Of a stretch of 64,000 nt of DNA, positions 26,401 through 37,839 are shown piece after piece. The notes below the pieces were generated by a model that saw nothing but the letters and a program-made list of their open reading frames with translations, ran no database searches and was not told the origin of the DNA. Positions within the stretch are counted from its first letter, which is position 1. Each line of letters begins with the position of its first letter. Source of the DNA: Notospermus geniculatus (taxonomy: Eukaryota; Nemertea; Pilidiophora; Heteronemertea; Lineidae); the NCBI GenBank assembly GCA_002633025.1, contig NMRB01002283.1, positions 42,291 through 106,290 on the forward strand, in the 5' to 3' direction. The position numbers and the translations under genes are program-made.

Positions 26401-26632
26401 GATTGACCAAGGATGGTGCGATTACATTCCAAAACTTCTCCTTGCCCAGGACCATGATACTCGTGAAAAAGTTTTACATGCCATGGAGCTCGTCATGCAA
26501 AATTGCAAGCCATACTTTGTTAAGTCAATTGGAACCCTCCAGAAATTGGAAGTAGAGTATGAAAAATTGTCCCAAGAGGAAATCAAGGATGATGATGATG
26601 AAATTACTTCCAAAAATTATACAAAAATTTGA
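23421..26632 (+). CDS. SIL1: SIL1, nucleotide exchange factor of the ER chaperone BiP
   Basis: Luminal ER protein that releases ADP from BiP/HSPA5. Exons: 23421-23589, 24114-24215, 24420-24634, 25058-25249, 25425-25546, 25678-25939, 26025-26092, 26380-26632, in phase, giving 460 aa (human 461). The start at 23421 places a hydrophobic signal peptide, MINRISLLLFLLFCYFVISS, at the very N-terminus. An in-frame ATG at 23370 would add 17 residues in front and is less likely. A Glu-rich stretch is followed by the conserved PTKEWQTVKPGQSIPKGLHV segment. The armadillo-type helical repeats follow (residues ~145-440; NMGGLDMVVKDL, SEAAFVIGAAVQSNPKVQ, KFLELGGLTVLTSLF). The C-terminus is SKNYTKI, without the KELR/KDEL-type retention signal of vertebrate SIL1. 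Identity is secure. Confidence 0.95.
23736..23978. mobile_element. MITE with CAGGGTTCTG ends in SIL1 intron 1
   Basis: The ends CAGGGTTCTG and CAGAACCCTG are exact inverses. CTCTTT flanks both sides (23730-23735 and 23979-23984). The interior shares the CCCCCAGAAAAATTTT block with 7387-7656. One N lies inside (23887). Confidence 0.75.
24811..25000. mobile_element. TA-flanked MITE in SIL1 intron 3
   Basis: The ends CTGTAAACCGTGAAATTTTC and GAAAATTTCACGGTTTACAG are exact inverses over 20 bases. TA flanks each end. The ends and TA duplication suggest a mariner-type non-autonomous element. Confidence 0.8.
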
Positions 26633-26917
26633 CAAACATTATTTCTCATCTACAAGCTGCCAATAGTGCTCAGAGGGACGAATTATGATTTTGATGAACG
26701 TAGGCTTCATTCTTGTTGTTAACGAAAGGTAAGAGCGGGTATACTTGAATATGAAATGAGGTGACCTCCCCTACACCGCTGAACAAATCTAACATCTACA
26801 CCGATTGCCATAATGAACTGGATATCTGCAAATGCCTACATGAAGGATGGCACATTATACATGTATTGTCCGAACTGTGATTGTAAATACATGTATATTG
26901 TTTTTTTTTGTTTTGTT

Positions 26918-26923
26918 AATAAA
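26918..26923 (+). promoter_or_regulatory. SIL1 polyadenylation signal
   Basis: AATAAA in TTGTTAATAAAAAGC lies 286 bases after the stop, followed by a GT-rich TTGTGTTTGTTTTG stretch typical of a downstream element. Confidence 0.75.
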
Positions 26924-27176
26924 AAGCACACTTGAACTCCTGTTGTGTTTGTTTTGATCATGAACCTGTACACACAGAAGCTTGCCATTTTTTGATGAGT
27001 TTGTGCTAGGCCCATGTCTCAAAATATTGAAATCGGCATAGTATGCTAAGAAAGATTTCCAAACTGTTTTTATGGCCCAGCGACAGACTGATTACTTCCC
27101 CTTACCGGTAACTTTAGCCCCTATAACACCCTGCTTCCAGGGCTTCATTATATTCCTCCCAGGCATGAACTGTTTT

Positions 27177-27361
27177 TGTTCATTTTGGCCTATTTTCAGA
27201 GTCCTAGGCCTTGTAGTTTTCCAGATACGGTACAGGCATGTGTTACAATGGTCACTATTCGGCTCGCCTAGTTTTGTGCATTTTGGCCTATTTTCAGAGT
27301 CCTAGGCCTTGTAGCTTTCCAGGTACAGGCATGTGTTACAATGGTCACTCCTCGGCTCGCC
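27177..27361 (+). repeat. Tandem duplication of about 95 bp between SIL1 and WDR54
   Basis: The block beginning CATTTTGGCCTATTTTCAGA and ending CGGCTCGCCT is present twice with small differences. Confidence 0.8.
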
Positions 27362-27532
27362 TGTCATAGCCAGGTGAATCATACATAATACCATGGCATC
27401 CACCATCGTCGGGATGACACGTTTCTAAACCCTTTGCCAAATGGTTGGTTCGGCTCTTCCAATCATTTCTGTACAGCAAAATGTTCGTATGTATATGACT
27501 TTCTGCCAATAGTAAAGTGTAAAAATACCTTG

Positions 27533-27560
27533 TTTATTTTGATTATCACAGACTTTTATT
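27533..27560 (-). promoter_or_regulatory. Candidate WDR54 polyadenylation signals
   Basis: Two AATAAA words on the - strand lie about 1.33 kb past the WDR54 stop codon. No gene intervenes, so the 3' untranslated region may extend across about 27560-28886. Confidence 0.4.
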
Positions 27561-28886
27561 ACTCACATGTAAAGTGACAGTACATGTACAATGTCAACAT
27601 ATTTCACCTGAATCTTTATAGCCAGTGATTTCTGTAGAATTACAATGGAGTTGGCAGGTCTTTGGTTTAGCTCCTGGTTTCACTTCAAACCAGGCCTACA
27701 CATGGGTGGAGTTCTGAATCAGCAGCCATTTTAGACATGGACGCATTTAAATCAACTGCGTAAAACATGCAGATAGGCTTCAATGAAGAAAATACATGTG
27801 CACTCAATACAGGCATGTGCATACGTGAAGCCTGCTAACATATAGGATACAATCTACCAGGCAGCTTGTGTCCCTACTAGCTCCCATACATTGCAACTTT
27901 TAATGAAGTTAGTGAACGTTAGCATTCTTCCACACTTGAGAGTTACAGTAGCTTCACAATCAGCTGTCAACAGGTGGACCGATTTTTACGCAAAATGGAC
28001 TTTGCTGCCTCATTGTCTATGCAAAAATATAGTAACAAGAGACTCTACACAAACATCTACTCTTTGGCAATAATTTTCTAATAGTAATCAACATGATCAA
28101 TAGAGTTGCAATACACCTGATTGTTCAACAATTACAGGTATACTCAGGCATACAGATTATAGATCGTTGCAGTTGATTGGGAACAACGTCTCCAGGCCAA
28201 ACGCAGTCAAGGCGCAGCGTCACGTCAGTGTTGGCGTGGCCAGCGCCCATGCTTTCTCCTGTACGTCGACGACGTCACTGACGTCCCACGTGGGTTTTGT
28301 AAACTTTTTCAAGTCAAACTTTTAGATTTCCAAAGCGAGTATTCCGTTGAGCAGTTATGGATTCCCAAGTTTTTATGACCATCATGATCCCAAGGTTCTA
28401 AGCTATCCACTGGTATGTTTAATTAGTGGGAGTGACCAGGGACCTGGCGACAGCAATGAGTTAAAAAGGGCATGTGTGGTCAAATTCTCGTAAACGTTGT
28501 TCCCTACTTTTTGCATGGATCTATAGTGGACTTTTACTACAAAAGCTTCATCAAAAGCCGTAAAACATGCAATGAGAAACAGATTCTCCATTTACGAACA
28601 CACAACAGCAAAACTAAGCTGTATTTCACAAAGACAAAAGTTCAATGGACGGAAATTATTCTTAAAATCTCTACACAGTGCTCTACTTGCTCTAGCCTTC
28701 ACATGTGCACTTCATCTACTGTCGAATAGACATACATGTAAAAACTCCATTTTCTATTTGGTTTTGAGGCCCACGAGTCAATGCATCAACTAAGAGGCAA
28801 TTATCACTTCACATAGGCAGTAATTGGCTTTCCCGCAACGATGGAAATCCCACTTCGAATACAGGTAATTCCTCTGCTTGGATGAT

Positions 28887-31800
28887 CTAGTTTCTGTAGA
28901 AGATCAATTCACTGGAATCGTACCCAGTCACGCAGAATGCCCGTCCATCTGGCGACACGAACTGGCCACCCACAAGCTGTAGATCTGACACGCTTTCAGA
29001 GAATTTATGCTCAATCTGCAAAGAAGTACTACATGTAAAATGATTTCAGAAAATGCTTCAGCAGTAAATGCCCTCAAAATCATCATGAGACAGAGATTTT
29101 TACCAATTCCTTTAATTTGGTTATTTGTTCAGAGCTGAAACCAAAGAAAAATTCAACAGACTTGTGCTTTCAAAGAGATTTTTAAACTGATAGTAAGTTG
29201 GATATCAGGAGAGAACCATATTAAGAGTAGCATGCTAAATAATGACAAATTGTGATGTACTTGCCTCCAATATTGCACCCTGCTTTATCTGCCACAAATG
29301 CACAAATGAATCTTCACCAACTGATAATACCTGAAAAAGAAGGAAATTCATGTCAGGCCTCCAATTCCAGGTAAGCAAAGAATAAACAGCTCTCTTCAAG
29401 ATGCACTCACTATCAGGGGCATAGCTGGCTTTTTTGACCTGGGGGNCTGGGGTCCTGCCCCAGAAAAAATTTGAAAATCTACATCCTCTTAGAGATGCAT
29501 TTTCCCACATGGTATGCCCCTGCTCACGATTAGCTCTCAACAACATTTGGTGACAAACTGCAGGAGGAAACAGGAGCTACCCACTCTGCAATGATAACAT
29601 ATAACATAGCACATAGAGTGAATATACTCACCAGGCCCCGTGCACTAATATCGACAGATGTAACCCATCTGGCATGTGCAGCTATTTCTGCTGTCATTTT
29701 CCCTGTTGACAAACTGTAGATTCGAACATGACCATCGCCATAGCCACCAACTATGATGTCATCCTTCATGGCTAAACTTGAACATGGGTACCTAAATCAT
29801 GATGTACGGTAATTTATTAGAGCCGGTAATTTATTAGAGTGACAAGAATTTTACATCCATGACATCTAAATTCTAAGGCTAACAAATAAAGTACCGGTAT
29901 ACTGTGTGTTGCATTGGTGTCAACCTCATTAACCAGACAAAATCTCCTGGGCCGACTGCACAGAAAGTCCGATAGTGCTTTCGGTGCCTGTTGGCAGTTT
30001 AGTTAATGGGAAAATGCATTATAACTAACTGCTGATGGGCGCCGGTAGCACTATTGGACTTTCTGTGCGGTCGGACCTGGTCACTAGAAAAAGAAGATAC
30101 GCATACAGGCACATCCAGGGTCCCCGCCAGAGGGTACTTTGGGTACAAATATAGTACCCTAAAGAAATTTGAGGGAACGATATAGTACCCTGAAAAAATC
30201 ACTTCAGTAATGTTTTTCTTAAATTTGTTACATTTCAAATGCAACTTTCATGCAGAAGGAAGACTAATTTTGCATTTTGGAGTGTAAAAAATGACCCTGG
30301 AGGCCATTATTAACAGGAAAAAAATCTTGAAAAATTTTGATTTTTTTTCTCGTACCCTGGAAAAAAATCCTGGCGGAAACCCTGACATCACAATATTCTT
30401 ACCCTGATCCACTGATCTGAGCTCTTTGTGAGAATTTCTCTCCATTCATCTGCCAGATACATATATTACCCTGATCATCACTGCTTACAAGGTGATCACC
30501 TTGGGAGACTAAATCACAGATAGGATATTTATGGCCTGAAAGTGGAATAGTTCAAAGATGAAAATATGATGGGCAGGTTGATTTCAAGAGTGCATGGTAG
30601 ATCATACTCGCTGCACGTCCTCACAGCACATTTCCAGACTGATCAGATTTTAACTTTACCTACCGACACTCAGATATCCAGTGGCAGGTTGCCAGCCACT
30701 TTTGGACATGCACGTATTCCAAGTCTAGCTAAACTAAGTGGTGAAATTTTGATCCAGAATAATGAGAACCTATCCAAAATGATGTCACTTGCTGATATCA
30801 ATACAAGAAACGTACTTAAGTGTCATGATTTTAGAACATTTGAAAACAAACCTTTCAGTATTTCAGCAACAGTAACACTTGTTCCCTTGGGTGGTATGTT
30901 AAAAACTAAGATATGTCCCTCAAAAGTTCCTGGAAAATAGAAGTACATGTACTAAATGACAAACAATATAAAATTCTTGATAACTAAGGATTCTAATCAG
31001 TCACAGTGATTTGTTTTTGTATGTGATCATGTTCTGTTGATTTCTTGTGCAACAAACTATCATGGCAATACCTCACTGGAAATTCGAGAAGTACCGGTAC
31101 CCCCCAAATAAGAAAGATTGTTCAAAATCTCGACAAAAAAATCACTAATAATAATTTTTGTACGATGACGATGGCCCATAGTTGGTGAGATATATTACCC
31201 AGAAACAGGTGGGTATCAGAACTTCAAGAACCAACTCTTACCAACACAAACTGTATTTGTTCCTCCTATATGACAAATGCCTCGAGCAAAAGTTGCATCA
31301 TTTGAATTTATTTGTGGGTCCCCTAAGGCGTGCCAATAGAACAACGCCGAACTTTCTCCTTCATACATCTGTATTGCCTTCTGTGATGTCACCACCAGCA
31401 CCATTCTTGGTCCGACTTGGAGGAATTTGGCCTGAAAAAGTTTACAAGCACACATATAACAGTGGATGACAGCAAAAGTTGTCGTGTTGATTCACTTCCA
31501 TGTGACAGAAATGGTTCTCGTCCCCAGAAATCTAAAGTTGGTTTTACTTTTATTGTTCAGTGAGGAATTAGGTATGGATGTAGACACCATGACCACTCGA
31601 ATGGAATATAACCCACAAGAGCACAGTATTGTATCCAGGACTTGCATTTCCTTGGACACTTTTTCCTTTCACACCATCTTTAGTTCTAGTTCCTTCGCAT
31701 AGATGGCGCCACTATAAATTGTAGCTATTCAGTCCACAGATTTTCGGTGTTGTTGCCTTTACACACACAAAAACAGCAGTGAGCGACGAATATTTGTCCC

Positions 31801-32061
31801 TTTCCCATCCATCCCTTTTACCTGTAGCAAAATAGGGTTCCAGCAGCTACCCCCCGCTTGACCAGACGACTGTTCTTTGCAGAGAAGTTGCCGGTAATTC
31901 GGGCAAGTCCCGTCAACATTCGTACTGACGATGTTCGTAACCGCCTTGTGGACGACTGCATACGTAATCTGGTTATTCTCCGAGTTCACATGCACTGTTA
32001 GATTATTGCACATTGATGATGCGCTTCCTTTTAAAGTAAGGGGTTTGTCCTTTCGATACAT
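28887..32061 (-). CDS. WDR54: WD repeat-containing protein 54
   Basis: WD40 beta-propeller scaffold protein; in mammals linked to signalling, with a poorly defined basic role. Seven - strand exons: 32061-31822, 31431-31242, 30929-30852, 30535-30403, 29791-29632, 29330-29265, 29015-28887, in phase, giving 331 aa (human 334). The N-terminus MYRKDKPLTLKGSASSMCNN matches the family. Blades follow with RMVLVVTSQKAIQMYEG, ATFARGICHIGGT, VSSDDQGNICIWQMNG, VGGYGDGHVRIYSLSTGK and LSVGEDSFVHLWQIKQG. The end, AFCVTGYDSSELIFYRN, matches the conserved C-terminal tail. The intron between the last two exons has a GC donor (GAG|GCAAGT), not GT. Convergent with SIL1. A MITE sits in intron 3' of exon 5 and another near exon 4. 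Very confident. Confidence 0.95.
29414..29522. mobile_element. Short MITE with CAGGGGC ends in a WDR54 intron
   Basis: The ends CAGGGGCAT and ATGCCCCTG are inverse. The flanks CTCACTAT and CTCACGAT match at 7 of 8 positions, so either an 8-bp duplication or chance. It shares the CCCCAGAAAAAATTTGAAAA block with 7387-7656 and 23736-23978. It contains an N at 29446. Confidence 0.65.
30116..30384. mobile_element. MITE with CAGGG ends in a WDR54 intron
   Basis: The left end CAGGGTCCCCGCCAG is mirrored by CTGGCGGAAACCCTG. Both flanks read ACATC, a 5-bp target duplication. The interior is AT-rich, with a repeated AGTACCCT word. Confidence 0.75.
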
Positions 32062-33036
32062 TTTGATTTATTTCTTTCTAAATTGTGGATCTTCCAGCAA
32101 ATTTTAGCTTTACCAAGGTAAACAATATGGAAGAAAATGGACTGATCCAATTAGGAGTGTGCGCATTATCGTGACACTTGAATTGGACAAGCGTTTATTC
32201 GAATCATGTGCCACAAACCTAGCATTAATCCAATAAATGAAAATTATAAGTTGTTTTTCAATTTATTGATCATTCAGAAGCTTGCGACAACATGCAACAG
32301 CGTTTTAAATAAACTTACACCCTTTCCCATTATGGACTCGTTCAATAGTCACAATAGGGGAAAACTGAAGAGTAGGAAATCGACATAATGAAGAGAGGTT
32401 TAGAAACGTTGATAACTCCGCAAAAGTAGTCGTAATGACCGGACTTGCTCCGCTCGTAGGCCTACGAGGGGGCGGGGCGGGGGGGCAAAATCCACCCGTC
32501 CAAACGCTATTGTTTAGAGATGATTGAGAATAAGTGGATTGGGCAGCTTAGGCCTAGAACAAAAGAATATCTTGGGGCCCTTTCGATCAGTTCTTTCCCT
32601 GAAATTTTAGTCTGGGCCGTATTTTATAACGTTCCTTAACATTAAGGTCCACCTTAAATCTACTGTTCCCGATGGTTTCACAATAACGTTAAGAAACGTT
32701 CTAAAGGACCCTCTATTTCTAAAAAGACTGAGTGGACCAAAGGGCGTCATCTCTGTGACCACCGCACTCATTCCGGTCCAAATCGTCGGATGACTTGGAA
32801 CGTCGTCGCCGACCGGCACGACTACATGTATAATGGGACCAATAGTCTATTTTGGTCCAGGTGTAAGAGTAAAGAATGTCCCCATGGAAAAAGTGTCCAC
32901 TTCTACTGTTCAATGACGGATTATGGTGTATACCCATGGCCATTGGAACTAAATCGCCAGAGATCAGATAGGGGAACTCACTTTTGTTCCTAGTTTTTCC
33001 TCATGAGGGAAATTCTTTTCTTTCACACCTGGACCA
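32062..33036. other. 5' flank of WDR54; no gene seen beyond
   Basis: The WDR54 promoter should lie in the first part. From about 32430 a G/C run and repeats begin and no conserved protein is visible on either strand. This is the start of the gene-poor, repeat-rich half of the window. Confidence 0.45.
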
Positions 33037-33304
33037 CACAGAAAAAAAAATCAACTCGAGTGGAGACTCAGAGTCTCACTTTAGGGACAAAATGGTTCGA
33101 AACACTTTTTGACTCAAAATGAAACAGAAAATATTTCGGCCCGAGACAATGACACCTCGTTCCGAGGGAAAATATTTCGGGCCGAGTTGTTATTGTCTCG
33201 GGCCGAAATATTTTCTGTTTCATTTTGAGTCAAAAAGTGTTTCGAACCATTTTGTCCCTAAAGTGAGACTCTGAGTCTCCACTCGAGTTGATTTTTTTTC
33301 TGTG
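33037..33304. mobile_element. Foldback element with arms of about 113 bp
   Basis: The left arm opens CACAGAAAAAAAAATCAACT and runs through TTTGACTCAAAATGAAACAG to AAATATTTCGGCCCGAGACA. The right arm is its almost exact inverse, ending AGTTGATTTTTTTTCTGTG. The loop is about 40 bp and itself repeats the AAATATTTCGGGCCGAG word. No coding capacity. Confidence 0.9.
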
Positions 33305-34275
33305 CAAAATAAGCGATGCACAGAGTGACCCAGACGTCAGCCAGCTCTGCGGTAGGCCTTGTGCTCTCTCCGGCTCGCTGGCGTCTGCATGGTGGTTCAT
33401 CCAACCTCGAGACTGTTTCACTTCGAGAAGGGCTTTTGAAATAAGAAAGCTTTCTGCGTATGTTTCGTTTGAATTGATTTAACCCAAATTACATTGAAAT
33501 TCAAATTACATCCTGTGTAGAAGTCCTGTTGCACGATATGATATATGAGATATTCATTGATCGCACTATCCGGGGGCCTTGTGTGTATTTTGATAGGGAG
33601 AATAATACACAGACAGCTGATCAGACGACCAGACGGACAGACTTTCTGCACGTACTTCAACTTGGTGATGTGTAGAACAATTGTCAGCGCCTAATCTCTG
33701 ATCCAAGCATGGACTAGATTGAATCATTCTCAGCCCCTGGAATAATTTATTCAAATAAGGTAGGTTGCATATCGATTTGGTTTTAGTCGTAATGTAGCAA
33801 ATGGCAGCATAGCCAGATTACTAGGTTTCTACTTTTGTTTTCGCGCTGGACCCATCTTTGCACTGGCGTAGGCCTACATCACGTCCATTCCCTGGTGGCC
33901 TCTCGTCCTGACAGATGTGTACTGAACCTACGTCTGCTTGGCGACCAAACTGTTTTTCTGTGGGGGGAGGATGGTCGTTCCAATGACCATTTTTTTGCAT
34001 GGCTCAGCATTATTTGGACCACCATGAATGCGTGATCGATTCACTCCTGCATTCGTCAATAGACCGAATGTGTCGAAATATCTATGTGAAATATCATTGC
34101 ACTGCGGCAGGGAATGAATTTGCAATATTTTTTCTTTGCTTTGTCGGTTATGATGAGGTGAAGCCCATTGCATGCGGCGACTGCCATCCGCAGCACGCTC
34201 ACGTAAGCCATCCACAGACGCCGGCCGCCGGTTGATTCCTCCTGTCATGTCCTGGATCAGTTTCATCCTAAGCGG
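33305..34275. other. No gene recognised
   Basis: Short frames on both strands show no domain. No repeat structure is apparent apart from scattered low-complexity words. Confidence 0.4.
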
Positions 34276-35574
34276 CCCTGTTACAACCAATAATGTCACA
34301 ATTGACCAATAATGTCACAACCGATGATAATGTCACAATTGTGACATTATGAACACCTCATTCAACCAATAATGTCACAACTTGCTAATAATGTCACAAC
34401 TTTTCCTTACCGATAATGTCGCAACATTTTGACCAATAATGTCACAACTTTCCCTTACCGATAATGTCACAACATTTTGGCCAATAATGTCACAACCCCA
34501 GTAACTAGCGCAGATCATGTCGGGATAATGTGATGGTGATTTTTTTCGCCCCTCCCTCATGGAACTTTGCTGCCGTCTTTTGGCAATAGGCGCGGCTTGT
34601 TACAACTCATAACGTTACACCGACGCATAATGTTACACCTGATCCTAACGCATAACATTACACCGACCTTATGCATAATGTTACACCACGGTTAAGTTGA
34701 CCTTGATCCGGTGACCTTCGATATTAACCCCTTTCTACCCAATGGGTCTGATTCACCAAGTGATATTTACCCCTTCCACCCAATGGCCAAACCTTTAGAG
34801 GCATAGTGATATCCGTAGTTCAGATATTGTACCATATCAGTTTTAGGTGTACTCCAACCACTAACGTTGCAATGACAGAAGCGCCGAATTGCTTATTATT
34901 TGACATTGGTGTAACATTATGCGTTGAGTCACTGTATTGTTATGCGTTAGGATCAGGTGTAACATTATGCGTCAAAAAGTGTAACGTTATGCGTTAGAAA
35001 AAGTGTAACATTATGCGTCGATTGTAACATTATGAGTTGGATATTGGATGGGTCAACGTAAAATGTTACACCAGTAACGTTATGCCTTAGTGTAACAATA
35101 GCGAGTTTAAGAAACCACACGTTAACGCTAACGCTAACATTAATGACATCATTTTGACGTCACATCGAATGAATTCGTTGTATTTCTCCTGGGGTGACGT
35201 CATTTTGACGTAATTAGCGTTAGCGTTAGCGTTAACGTGTTGTTTCTTAAACTCACTATTATGCGTCGGTGTATCGTTATAAGTTGTAACAAGCCGCGCC
35301 TATTGCCTAATCACCATCACATTATCCTGACATGATCTGCGCTAGTTACTGGGGTTGTGACATTATTGGTCAAAACGTTGTGACATTTTCGGTAAGGAAA
35401 AGTTGTGACATTATTGGTCAAAATGTTGCGACATTATCGGTAAGGAAAAGTTGTGACATTATTAGCAAGTTGTGACATTATTGGTTGGATGAGGTGTTCA
35501 TAATGTCACAATTGTGACATTATCATCGGTTGTGACATTATTGGTCGATTGTGACATTATTGGTTGTAACAGGC
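34276..35574. mobile_element. Mirror-symmetric 1.3-kb element built of short-word arrays
   Basis: The ends CCTGTTACAACCAATAATGT and the inverse at 35555-35574 bound a long inverted repeat. The left arm carries nine ATAATGTCACAA-type words in one direction; the right arm carries nine in the other. Both share the same spacers (CTTTTCCTTACCG, CATTTTGACCA) and the same degenerate copy (ATAATGTCGCAA). Each arm also holds one inverted word making TGTCACAATTGTGACA. Inside lies a second array of the related TAATGTTACAC word (about 34610-35095), then a hairpin with GTTAACGCTAACGCTAAC arms (35095-35270). No protein is encoded. Subterminal repeats of this kind are usual transposase-binding sites, so this is probably a non-autonomous DNA transposon. 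I cannot name its family. Confidence 0.75.
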
Positions 35575-35645
35575 CTTGCGGCCAAGTGGGCTAAAAACGA
35601 TAATGTAGGTCAATGGTATACATCGTGTGATGCGGCCTAATTCGG

Positions 35646-36096
35646 GACGAGATTGGCATTTCGTCATTTCGTTATTTCTTTATTTCGTCATTTCGTTAAG
35701 TATAATAACCCATCAAAATCCAATATGGCCGCCCTGTTTTGGAAAATCTGGCAGCATTCATAAAATACACATGCCGAGTACTCTATACCTGTTGAAAATA
35801 TTGCTATCAAAATGGTTGGACAAAGTAGAAAAAACCTCAAACTTTATGATCCACATGTCGTTTGATCTTAAAAATGGAACATTTCTTGGGAAAGTCTACC
35901 GATTACTAGCCTTTAGTTTCAACTTATTAGCTAATTAGTGCGTTCCAAGATGCGTATCATTCAATTCCTTTTGACTTATAGACCCCACAGGTGCCTTCAT
36001 TTCCGTCATACAACCTGTACTTTTATGGTATTTTGACATCTTTGATTTACAACGCCTGACCACATTTCCGAAATTCACAACGTCAGCTCGCCCTTA
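35646..36096 (+). repeat. Dispersed repeat, copy A
   Basis: Sequence from about 35697 to the end CAGCTCGCCCTTAA is repeated in inverted orientation at 43629-44020 with roughly 90% similarity by eye. The end next to TTAA (CAGCTCGCCC|TTAA) recurs at 45482-45495, suggesting a TTAA-targeting element. Confidence 0.75.
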
Positions 36097-36162
36097 ACGT
36101 ACAAGGACCAAGCGCCTCCCAAGAGGAAACCAATGGATGGGATCATTTCAAGCGTCACTTAA

Positions 36163-36548
36163 AGCAAATGGCTCGCGGGGTTTGTTTTGATTTTTGAGCG
36201 GCACTCTCATAGCGAGTGAATCTAGCCTCCAGGCAAAGCCGTGCTCCAGCCATATGCAAAACCTGTGCATATTTGCGAACGTGCACCTGGGACGAGGTTT
36301 CATTAAAAATTTGTTAGAATGGATTAATGACCTTTTAAAAAAATCAGTCGGTGTACATTTTGTACAATTCACATTGATTTTGAAGCGGCAGATTTTGCAG
36401 AATACGCCTCCGAAGTTTGGCTGTCTAATGTATTTCCCAATTAAATAAAATCCTTCTTTCGCCTTTTTCTCAAAATGGCGCTTGATATTGAGGACCAACT
36501 GTCATGGCGCCCCAACTGAATCAAAACAAACCCCGCGAGCTATTTGCT
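36163..36548. mobile_element. TTAA-flanked MITE
   Basis: The ends AGCAAATGGCTCGCGGGGTT and its near-exact inverse (terminating GAGCTATTTGCT) are flanked by TTAA on both sides (36159-36162 and 36549-36552). The terminal repeats are about 33 bp. No coding capacity. Confidence 0.8.
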
Positions 36549-36589
36549 TTAAGAGTCGCACTCTGAGAAAATGGCAATATTTCCAAAAG

Positions 36590-37470
36590 TTGACCCCCCT
36601 AGAATTGATGAAATTTGGTACAGAGGATGTCTAATGGAAAACCCTAAAAGGGGCTGGAAGGTGAAAAATCAAAAAGTCCAGTTCAATAGTTAGAGAATAG
36701 GGCTTTATTCACCATCCATGGGGGTGGGTTGCATAATCTTTGCCAGTCATTTCCTTTCAGACTAGGTGAGACCAGGCTAGTGAATCAATGAATGGAAAGG
36801 TGACAATAGCTCTGATTGCAAACACCTCTGGTCACAGGCCACTCATGATAAAAATTGACTAACATTAAAATTGAATGGACCTGTCCCTTTTCCTAGGCCT
36901 GACCCACATTCTGTGAAGTGTTATGTCAGTGTTATGGTGTGCTGATTATGGCAAGAGTATTTGGGTCTTCCATCCATGTTTTACACCCAAAGTGGTGTTT
37001 TCTTCAAAGCCCTTTTTTAATAAAAACAAAATATATATTTTTGAATTTTAGGGTTTTAATCCGAAGATATGCCCCTGCTTAAACTGCCTACCCGTTCTTG
37101 CCAAAATATAACATCATTTTCACTGATTTTTTCTGCAGCTGAAAAATCCATTGTTTAATTTACTTAGGTCATAACCATGCAATTATTCCATGTTACCCAA
37201 AAGTGATGTCTCCACCCTATGATGTATCATCCCTGCAAGTTTGAAGTCTGTATGACTTACGGGCGCAGAACAGGGCCCGGTTGCACAAAACTCACGATAG
37301 CGCTAACTTGGTGGAAGCGCTAACTTAATGTTAAATGACGTAAAAATCCCTTGTCTTTTTACGTCATCTAACATAAAGTTAGCGCTAACACCAAGTTAGC
37401 GCTAACATGAGTTTTGTGCAACCCAGCCCAGGACTTTTTAATTTTTCAACTTCCAGCCCCTTTTAGGGTC
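36590..37470. repeat. Repeat family X, copy 1
   Basis: The ends carry an AAAAGGGGCTGGAAG word (36649) and its inverse CTTCCAGCCCCTTTT (37450). The interior CTGAAAAATCCATTGTTTAA... stretch near 37140 resembles 41480-41520. It contains the hairpin at 37273-37429. Confidence 0.45.
37273..37429. mobile_element. Hairpin element with GGGCCCGGTTGCACAAAACTC ends, copy 1
   Basis: Both halves carry AGCGCTAACTTGGTG and its inverse, with a loop of about 20 bases. A second copy in inverted orientation lies at 40869-41024. No coding capacity. Confidence 0.85.
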
Positions 37471-37839
37471 ATACTCCCATTATTCTGGCTGTAGCGCCCC
37501 CTACAAGACAAGAGGCTGGGCCCAAAAACGAGGAGAATTGTGAATTTAAACAAATCGATGAATTATTATGGCAAGTTGGGACATTGTGCCAAAGTATTAA
37601 TGATGGTAAATGATCTGTCAATACTTCAGGTTTTTTTATAAAAATGAAATGGTCCATGGACCATGTGCTCACCTGTGTGTGGTGAATGTCCCCGAAGAAC
37701 AAATGACAATTGCGTGTTCAAGGGTAGACATGAACACATGAAGGACCCTACGAAGATACGTCCTTGTTCAAGTTCAGAACATTCTAGCTCCAGTAGTTAA
37801 CGAGCTATGGACCAACACCAATTTTCAATATAGCCACCA

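Noticed and set aside
34285-34500. Regular repeats that look like a CRISPR array
   Set aside because: The repeat words are 12 bases, the arrangement is mirror-symmetric, and the genome is eukaryotic with introns.
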